64,000 nucleotides of DNA, taken from contig NC_047075.1 of the NCBI RefSeq assembly GCF_902459465.1, positions 12,455,119 through 12,519,118 of the forward strand, written 5' to 3'. The notes under the pieces were generated by a model, which saw nothing but the letters and a program-made list of their open reading frames with translations, ran no database searches and was not told the origin of the DNA. A program made the translations under genes and the position numbers. This document shows positions 57,601 through 64,000 of this stretch, piece by piece (within the stretch, counting starts at the first letter, position 1; the number at the start of each line of letters is the position of its first letter). This DNA comes from Asterias rubens. Lineage: Eukaryota; Echinodermata; Asteroidea; Forcipulatida; Asteriidae.

Positions 57601-60600
57601 TTTAAGTTTTTTGGACAATACCTCCATTTTTCCCATGTTTATTTCGTTTCTCTTAATATAATAAAAATTGCAAAAATATGAAAAGAATGTGCAGACATAA
57701 AAATAAAAAAAAAACATGAAAGAATTTGACATAAATCAACACAAAATATAGAGCTTGGTATAAAATGGCGGGGATTCAAATACATATATTTTGTACCTTT
57801 TGGGTATTTTAATACAAGTAGTGGTACTCTAACTCCAAGCTAGGTTGCAAGCCTAAAATCACTTTTGCCAAAAAACTAATGACATTTGAAATGGGCCTAC
57901 ATGGATTCACAGCTTATTTCAGGGTCAAATTCTTATAGTATTGGAATTCCCCCAACCAATTTGAAACTTTCCCAGTTTCCACAGATTCCAAAATTGCATG
58001 TGGCACAGAGTAATTTAGTAAACTTTTTTCTCAGGACAAAGGCAAGAGTAGAAAAGGTAAGTTGAGTAAAGTACACACCCTAATCCTGTAAGTATGGCAC
58101 AGTTACATCATTGATGTTTTCATTCCATAAATTAAGTACCATAGTAGAAACCATTTCCTTTGAAGTAATGTTTTTAGAGAAAGAGACCATTTTTCTGCCT
58201 GAAATTTGAATCTGAGAAACAATACTTGCAAGCAGTGTTTCTCAGGCATCTCAACAACATGAGATTCCATACAACAATGGTGGATTTTCTTTCATTATTA
58301 TTTTGGCTTCCGTGAGCGATTGAGCCAGCATTTTCACAGCTTCGTTATTTCATGTATTATTTGGAATACACAAAGTGAGGATACTGGTTTTGACAATTAC
58401 CAAATATATTGTAAGGGAATAAAAGAGGGGGAAAAGTTATGAGCAAGGCGAGGGCCTAATGTTTATTGGGCTGGGACACAGTGTAAGGTTTAAAAAAGTT
58501 CGAATCCCACCCGAGTAGTATGCCTGTGATATTTTTTTACAGGATTCTGGAAAGTGCTGAATATTATACACATAATGAATGTTTATGAGTGCAATGGTGC
58601 GAATGTGTTCATGAGTTGAAAGATGGAATGTTCTATTCAACGAGGTGGAGCCGAGTTGAATAGAACATTCCAGCTTTCAACGAATGAACATATTCGCACT
58701 ATTGCACGAATGAAAAACATTCATTATTTGTTTTATATAACATCCAAGTAGATCTTTGTCATTTGATTTGAGGATAACCCTATACTTTAAAGGATAACAA
58801 TAAATAAATCGTACTACTACAACTAACAATGCTTTCTCAAGCGCATCTTCTACTTTTATTTTGACTTAAAAAGTTTTAAAAGCCAACAACAGTTCAAGTT
58901 AAAACTTAACAATGGTTCAACAATAAAAACAGTAAAACAAATCAACAGTTCAAAATCCAATTTAATAATGTAACTACCCAATCAAACATTTTCGCCATAC
59001 TGTGTACCAAATTTGAAATGGTCACAAAAACTCAAATGGAACGCGATTGATGAGCTATTTATTATAAAAGTTTACAGGCCCATGAAAATGGAATTGCTGC
59101 ATGGAAGTGGAAGAGGTTGCGTTCTGAATGTTAAAATTTGACTCGTTGAGAATCAACTGTTCCTGTGAGTCGCTGAGAATTAGCTGTTCATATGAAACAG
59201 TTGGGACATTTTCCACAGTGTTTTCGATTGGGTGTTGTTCCTCATCTGGAACGTTTTCCTGCATTTCCTCTGCTAGAGCAGCGCTCATCGTTTTCTTGTG
59301 TTGGTTACTTGTGCTGGAGTAATGTTTCAGAGATGATTCGGATCGGTGACCAGTCACCGACATTATGTGGCGATTGGGAAATCCAGCTGCATCAAGCATG
59401 GTGCATGTTGTAGCTCTCAAACTGTGGTTAGTGTACTTCTTCAAGCAACCAGCATTCTCGGAGATGATCTTCATCTTATTCCCCAAGGTGTTTACTCCCA
59501 ACGGGGCATTTGTGTACCACGGAGTTCCGTCAGTGGGTGCGTCTGCCTTACACCGTTGCCACACCCTCTTTTCCAGGGTTGAGGACCCCTTTAAGGGCCA
59601 GAAATGATGTGACTGGACACCTACTGGAACCTGGAATGTCGTACATGTGCCCACTGAAGCGCTCGTCCTCATTTTCACGTCTAGATTTGGTAAGTGTGTC
59701 ACGATGGACTAGGTAACGGAGGTTCTGTTCATCGGTTTCAAGCACAAAGTCGGATACCTTCATATCACGGAGGTTTTCTCTCCCTCTATTGGCGAAATAT
59801 ATCATGATGTCTATAAACACCTTGTTCTGAAGGCCGATTGGGGTGGTTAGGTCAAGTGAGTCAAAAATCTTAGTCATATCATCCTTGCTTACCGGCTCCT
59901 TGTGTTGAACAAACCCTTTTCCTTCTTGCTTTCAGTTTAACCATCATCGCCTTGTACACCTTGTTGCTCTGTTTGAAGGTGTGATTCTTTGTTATGTCAC
60001 AATCCTTTACCGATAGAAAGTGGCGATGAATCCCATATCGGATTGCATGCATCGACTTCTTTGTGTACAAATTCCCGTCATCTTTTCGCAGACCACCATA
60101 AAACCGCGATAGGAAATTATCCAGTTCTCCCTCACTGTAAGTTTCCACTGCTTCCAAAGTTGTTCCGGAACTCTTAGCAAATGAATTAAGTCGTCCTACA
60201 GAAGAATTGATTTGTTTCTTAGTGTTAGAAGCATCGGACGTATCGATTAAATCAGCAATTTCGTCGTCGTTAAGCAGCACAAAGTTTGAAGCTGTCACCA
60301 TATTTCTGTCTTTTATCGAATAGTCACTTTTTTGTCAATGGAGGGCGGGCGAGCGTGCAGTGATGTTTTTACTCAGCTTTTTCGTTCCATCCTAAAAGTA
60401 CCATTGCACACTGGCAGCATGCAATGGTACTTTTCGGATGGAACGAAAAAGCACGGTGAGTGACTCAGCGTGTATTGGTACTTTTACTTGCTATCACGTG
60501 ACGGACAATCCTCCAATAAAATGGCAAGGATCTGCTTGGGATATAGTCTTCAACGTCACCGAACAATAAAGCAAAAGACATTTGCTGACAATGAGGGCAA

Positions 60601-61606
60601 GTATATAAACTGCTGTTGTTACACAATACAATTTACAAATTGTTTTTTTTAAACAACGTTGACAATACAAATACAATGTCAGATTCGAATGTAGAGCCCG
60701 AATTATTAATACTATTGTACTATACTTTATAGTAGGCTAAGACATGTTAGAAAAATATTTCATTATAAATTAGAAGTGCAACTCCTAGCTGACTTGTTAA
60801 CAACATTGTGTATGGGACTAGACTAGAGTTCTACCTAGTTCATTAGTTCTACTCCTACTACTTTAGCCCATGTAGTAGAGAGAGAGAGAGAGAGTAGGAT
60901 TAGAGTAGAGTTGGAGGACTTAGTCTTACCCCTTTTCATGCTTATTAGCTAGTTCAAGATAGGGTATTTTTTTTAGTTCGGAATTCGACTGTTAAATTAG
61001 ATTAACTACATCATGCTTAAACAGTTGTAAGTTTCAAAACTCAAAAATCAACATCTACACAAGTTTGTATTAAAATTGAATGAGTTGGGGCTCAAAAACA
61101 AATTGACTAGCCCCTACAGTTGGATTTGAACCAACGACCTCTGGATTATATACTAGGCCTACATGCTAGTTCTTAATCGGGGGTGCCACTGCCAGTCAGA
61201 AGCCATGCAATTAACTGTACTGCCGTGTCAATAGTCATGTACGTTTAGCCATACAGGGATAGCACCTTATAAAATAAGTCACAACAACAATGATGAAGAT
61301 TTGGCCGGACAAACACTTCGGGGAGTACGAAGCAAGGCAAAGTTACTGATAAAATGTCGGGTCATTCTGCAGTGAATGTTGAATACCTGGGTTACGTGTC
61401 ACGACTTAATCATATGCATTTTGTTTTTATTGCATGATGATGTGCAGTGTGGGTGACAGTTCATTTTATCGAAGATAACATTCGGCTCGTCATTAGAGAT
61501 GGAAATGTTGAGTCTCAGTCAGACTCGGAGACGATCAACATTGGGGATGAGGCAGTGGCTCTCTACTCAGCAAAAATGTACCCAGCTACAGTGCTTGAAA
61601 TTTCGG
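54681..61606 (+). CDS. KMT5A-like SET-domain gene, four exons recognised
   Basis: Exon A, 54681-54840, encodes KGVFAKKTFKKKFLLECVGE LIAH and FLYFFVHDGRQK. Exon B, 57390-57582, continues in phase with CVDATHTSRLGRMVNDG, CLFATTDI, ELRFDDG and LPWRK. Together they form a SET lysine methyltransferase domain like KMT5A/SETD8. Two canonical sites differ: the usual NH pair reads ND, and the usual YDYG reads FDDG, so the catalytic tyrosine is absent. Exon C (58035-58056) and exon D (61448-61606, WVTVHFIEDNIRLVIRDG...) follow with matching phases. No first exon is found upstream and the end is not seen. Exon A's intron holds an LTR element and the C-D intron a Crypton. Loss of activity is inference. 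Confidence 0.7.
54951..54970 (+). other. Putative primer-binding site
   Basis: TGGTGTCAGAAGTGGGATAG lies two bases after the LTR end. A TGG start is expected for pairing with the CCA end of a tRNA, and this wording is common in Ty3/gypsy elements. I do not assign the tRNA. Confidence 0.7.
55066..56470 (+). pseudogene. Gag of the gag-only LTR element
   Basis: The frame starting MSLIDFDEDELSEVVQSSAD has an early coiled-coil (EIEKIKAEMRELKLQMQQ), a Pro/Thr-rich linker and a capsid-like segment (PDRFSGKTPWRDYKQHFEAC, FFAASLQGSAVKALGNL) to a stop at 55885-55887. After several stops and frame changes the knuckle CYRCHKKGNYARDC appears at about 56370-56410. The distance from start to knuckle is normal for Ty3/gypsy Gag, so this is one broken gag gene. 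Confidence 0.85.
56600..57382 (+). repeat. 3' LTR of the gag-only element
   Basis: Its end is fixed by identity with the 5' remnant; the start is less certain. It contains a GT microsatellite at 57233-57252 and ends 7 bases before exon B of the SET gene. Confidence 0.55.
58035..58056 (+). other. 22-bp candidate micro-exon of the SET gene
   Basis: Flanked by TTTTTTCTCAG and GTAAGT; encodes a basic DKGKSRK string whose phase links exon B to the exon at 61448. Confidence 0.5.
58210..58412. mobile_element. Diverged copy of the 384-bp MITE
   Basis: Right part matches the element at 18433: TTTCTTTCATTATTATTTTG, GCGATTGAGCCAGCATTTTC ACAG, TTCGTTATTTCATGTATTAT and TTTTGACAATTACCAA. Left end unclear. 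Confidence 0.65.
58441..58575 (+). mobile_element. Probable tRNA-derived SINE remnant
   Basis: GTTCGAATCCCACCCGAG is a strong polymerase III B box, followed by the palindromic CCTGTGATATTTTTTTACAG G segment. A weak A-box-like GGGCTGGGAC lies upstream. The ends are not clear. Confidence 0.45.
58574..58727. mobile_element. Foldback element with 70-bp arms
   Basis: AATGAATGTTT...GTGCAATGGTGCGAATGTG TTCAT...GGAATGTTCTATTCAAC pairs with the complement after a 13-base loop. About ten mismatches per arm. Confidence 0.85.
59055..60301 (-). pseudogene. Crypton-type tyrosine recombinase
   Basis: Start MVTASNFVLLNDDEIADLID, followed by an N-terminal helical domain (LDNFLSRFYGGLRKDDGNLY, IRYGIHRHFLS) of the DUF3504 kind. 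The catalytic part shows RGRENLRDMKVSDF (first Arg), TNHSLRATTCTMLDAAG (HxxR) and VTGHRSESSLKHY (His and the nucleophilic Tyr). That is the tyrosine recombinase signature of Crypton elements and their domesticated relatives such as the ZMYM and QRICH1 proteins. Two +1 frame changes break it, at about 59935 and 59577, both inside a GGAAAAG string (minus strand). The C-terminal tail is Gln/Asn-rich. Length, about 410 residues, is normal for Cryptons. The protein would insert DNA by strand exchange. Confidence 0.87.
60376..60453. repeat. Foldback just upstream of the Crypton
   Basis: GCTTTTTCGTTCCATCC, TAAAAGTACCATTGCA and their complements around an 11-base centre; about 33-bp arms with one bulge. 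It may be the element's own terminal region or an unrelated MITE. Confidence 0.85.
60460..61440. other. Intronic stretch without genes
   Basis: Contains an AG microsatellite at 60877-60895 and one tRNA-like sequence. Nothing else recognised. Confidence 0.5.
61103..61200 (-). other. tRNA-like sequence, probably pseudogene or SINE head
   Basis: On the minus strand GGTCGTTGGTTCAAATCCAA C ends in a 3' arm TGTAGGGGC, and TGGCAGTGG lies about 65 bases earlier as a weak A box. The 5' acceptor strand and D arm do not pair properly, so I do not call a functional tRNA. Confidence 0.35.
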
Positions 61607-61609
61607 GTA

Positions 61610-62943
61610 AGTTCATGGCAGCTTGCCAGATATGTTAAATTGTTTATGGTTTTAAAATACAAGGCCTTGCTTGTGTCATTGTTTTTTTTTTTTTTCTCCT
61701 CTTCAAAGTTTTGTGTTCGTTTTTAATTGACATCCTATTTGGCTTAAATCTTGTTACTGTTCACGGCTGTTTCACTACCATAGGTTGCGCGCAACTGAAG
61801 TTGAGGAAATGCGTGTGTTCGTTTTTAATTACTCCGTAGCTTACTCGTTGATAATGTAAACAACATGGCGGCGTCCTTTTTTGGTCATCAGTAGTGTGTA
61901 AGGCGTATATGACCTCCTTTTTTTAAGGTGGATCATGATCCACAGGTCGTGTGGATCATGGCTCGAGTGGGTCGTTGTAAGTAGATTGCCAAATGGGGGT
62001 GTGACGAAGACCCCCCCTTTTATTTTACCAAGACAGTAAGTGGGAAGGTCAAAGTGTGAAGGAATTTGATTTGTTTGTTTATAGTGGAAATAACCCCCCC
62101 CCCCCCCAATCGGTCAAGAATGTACGAGTCCGATAGTTCTGTTGTCGTCTGCTACGTTTTAATCGTGTTCGAACTTGCTCTCAGTTGCCGGACCGGACAA
62201 CAAAGACAACCGAGTGGAAGGCCCAATTATATGTACGTAGGGTATGTTTCTGTGGAGTAATACAAGTGCATTGCATTAATTCTATCCTTTGTTTCTAAAA
62301 AGAAAAGAAGAAAAACAATTCTGTGGGAACGCCACCACGAACCATTATTTGAGTAACAAATGTATACGTCGAATAATTGTTTTGTTTACTCTTTGTATCG
62401 TTGCATCCGCAATTCGGCTTTTTGACATCCATATGTTTACATTTTTAATAAACCAATAATTATAATTATAATACAAAATAACCCTTGGTTTGTTTAGGTT
62501 AAGATATTGTATACATTTAGTAATAGAATAATAGTATCATAGTTGAATACAATTACACTGTATTGGAAAATTTCAAATAAATAATACTGTTATAACTTTA
62601 GGCCTATCTAATAAATCAGTATAACATACGAAAAGCAATATAGCGTCACAACCAAAGACCAACAATACATAAACACGGTCGTGTTTTTGTTTGTATACAT
62701 CGAACGATTTTACTTTTGACGACAACACCAGTGATCTACACTAATTTTAATAAATAAGAGCCCCAACGTGTGGGTACAACCGAGTTTGTCGATTGTATTG
62801 ATTTCTTGACAACGACCCCCATGTTACCTTTTATTCTAGGTTTGAAAGACCCATACAGGTTCGACTTATTTAAAGTTTTCTGGTGGTCGTTGTACACTTT
62901 AAAGACTATATCATTCGTCTTGGATCGTCTCACAGATATTAAC
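61610..62943. other. Non-coding stretch
   Basis: T-, C- and AT-rich tracts (61680, 62090), and a possible acceptor TTTTATTCTAG at about 62839 that could begin the exon holding the zinc-finger frame. No other feature supported. Confidence 0.5.
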
Positions 62944-63525
62944 ATGGAGTCGAAGCATCTTAGACCCGTACAGGTAAAGGTCTCGTGTCCGATTTGTGGG
63001 AAGAGCTTTTCGCGTAGCGACAATATGAAACGACACCGACAGACACACAAGCACCCCAGTATCGGAAGCCAATCGAAAGCTTGTCCCAGTTGTGATAAGG
63101 TGTTTTCCACTTCAAACAATTTGAAGAAACACCTTCAAAATCATAAGGAGGATGAGGAGGAGGAGGGGGACCTCCACGAAGATGCTAGTGGCGAATCCAC
63201 AGAAGAGGAGGATTCTGAAGACGAGGACGTGGAGTGGGAGGAGCTTCATGAAGACGATGGTGATGAATCAACAGATGATGATGATGATGATTTTGAAAAT
63301 GAAGACGTGATGGAGGAGGCGGACGACCGTGAAGATGATGATAGTGATGGACTAACAGATGATGATGGCCTTGAAAATGAAGGAGATGAGGAGGAGGAAG
63401 AGGCGTTTCTTGAAGACGATAGTGATGAATCAACAGATGATAACATTTTTAGATATTCTGGCACGTTCCATTTTGTTCTGAGGAATTTTCATAATTTGCT
63501 TGGATGTGCAATATTGACTTGTTGA
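62944..63525 (+). CDS. Two-finger C2H2 protein with acidic tail
   Basis: I start at Met 62944 (MESKHLRPVQVKVSCPICGK), though the frame is open upstream to 62770 and an acceptor-like TTCTAG ends at 62839. Two classical C2H2 fingers follow: CPICGKSFSRSDNMKRHRQTH and CPSCDKVFSTSNNLKKHLQNH, both with the expected Cys, Phe, Leu/Met and His spacing. They would bind DNA. Next is a tail of about 110 residues, mostly Asp and Glu, with repeated DDSDESTDD-type strings. The last 20 residues (GTFHFVLRNFHNLLG...) are encoded by the first unit of a minisatellite. Not recognised as a known gene; possibly the 3' part of a larger one. Confidence 0.65.
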   Translation: MESKHLRPVQVKVSCPICGKSFSRSDNMKRHRQTHKHPSIGSQSKACPSCDKVFSTSNNLKKHLQNHKEDEEEEGDLHEDASGESTEEEDSEDEDVEWEELHEDDGDESTDDDDDDFENEDVMEEADDREDDDSDGLTDDDGLENEGDEEEEEAFLEDDSDESTDDNIFRYSGTFHFVLRNFHNLLGCAILTC

Positions 63526-63800
63526 CAAGTTCCCTTTTATTCGTAGGAATGTGTGCTTAATGTGTTTGGGAAGAGAAATTAATAAGTTCCATTTCCCTGT
63601 GAGGAATGTTCTTAATGTATTAGAATATGCATGTACATTTTGACGAGTTCAAGTTTATAATGAGGAATGTTCTTAATGTATTTGGGTTTACAGTTTGACA
63701 AGTTTCATATTATTCCGAGGAATATTCTTAATGTACTTGGGTTCATATTTTGACATTTTCCACTTGATTCTGGGACTCTTCACATTGTATTCTGTAAGTA
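63463..63800 (+). repeat. Minisatellite of about 55-66 bp
   Basis: Six units begin at about 63463, 63530, 63587, 63648, 63703 and 63757. Each contains GTTCC-x-TTT...TGAGGAATGTTCTTAATGTA and ends TTTTGACAA. The first unit overlaps the end of the zinc-finger reading frame. Confidence 0.85.
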
Positions 63801-64000
63801 ATTTTGTTTTATACACCGACAAAATTAATGGAAACTCTGCATTGTTATTCGCATTGTTATTTTTGTTAAAGCCATTTTTGCAGTAAAATTGAAAAAAAAA
63901 ACACTCAGAACAACTAATACATCAGTATTATAAATATGATATTAAAGTGAAGTTTATTTATTTTAATTAACTTTATGTTTATAATTTTATATTTCGAATA

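Noticed and set aside
54482..61200. Functional tRNA genes at 54482 and 61103
   Set aside because: Only A- and B-box-like strings are present; acceptor and D arms do not pair.
62101..62260. Possible exon after the SET gene's exon at 61448
   Set aside because: No good splice borders in the right phase and no motif.

Overview
This is a stretch of animal nuclear DNA, AT-rich and gene-poor, made almost entirely of mobile elements, their decayed genes and short inverted-repeat elements. Introns with GT..AG borders, PHD, RING, OTU, SET and DUF4806-type domains, and Ty3/gypsy, CR1/L2-like, Helitron, Crypton, hAT-like and CACTA-like elements all point to a metazoan. The mix of elements, plus a recurrent 384-bp inverted-repeat element and GGGCCC-ended elements that I associate from memory with marine deuterostomes, suggests an echinoderm, perhaps a sea star. 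That identification is inference only.

Layout. 1-3614: a CR1/L2-like LINE reverse transcriptase fragment joined in frame to a broken Ty3/gypsy element (gag, protease, partial RT, one 198-bp LTR), all minus strand. 3633-13354: a large decayed Helitron (minus) encoding PHD finger, OTU protease, an 18-residue repeat region, DUF6570-like, Rep (HUH) and PIF1-like helicase; a 1.11-kb perfect tandem duplication breaks its first gene. 16400-26217: a 9.8-kb DNA transposon with 13-bp terminal inverted repeats and an AT target duplication, carrying a Tnp2-like transposase and a seven-exon DUF4806-type accessory gene, with smaller elements nested inside. A related flanking-repeat copy without the transposon lies at 27248. 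28909-31711: exons of an OB-fold-like gene. 32900-40000: MITEs, a 129-bp degenerate satellite, a foldback element with 10-bp target duplications, and a pseudogene of an unclassified transposase-like family. 40142-47906: a ten-exon gene whose N-terminus has the zinc-binding and RING architecture of RAG1 but whose body is a different transposase (N-RAG-TP type); a 2.3-kb hAT-like insertion with an 8-bp target duplication splits one of its exons. 48851-53256: a second, nearly intact member of the unclassified transposase-like family, with a possible N-terminal exon on the opposite strand. 54681-61606: exons of a KMT5A-like SET-domain gene; one intron holds a gag-only LTR element and the next large intron holds a Crypton tyrosine recombinase gene on the other strand. 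62944-63525: a two-finger C2H2 protein with a long acidic tail that ends inside a minisatellite.

No metabolic pathway or operon is present. The genes relate to one another mainly as hosts and parasites: elements nested in elements, and elements in the introns of a possible host gene. Many coding regions carry one-base frame breaks, several in homopolymer runs, so real decay and assembly error cannot be separated from the sequence alone.
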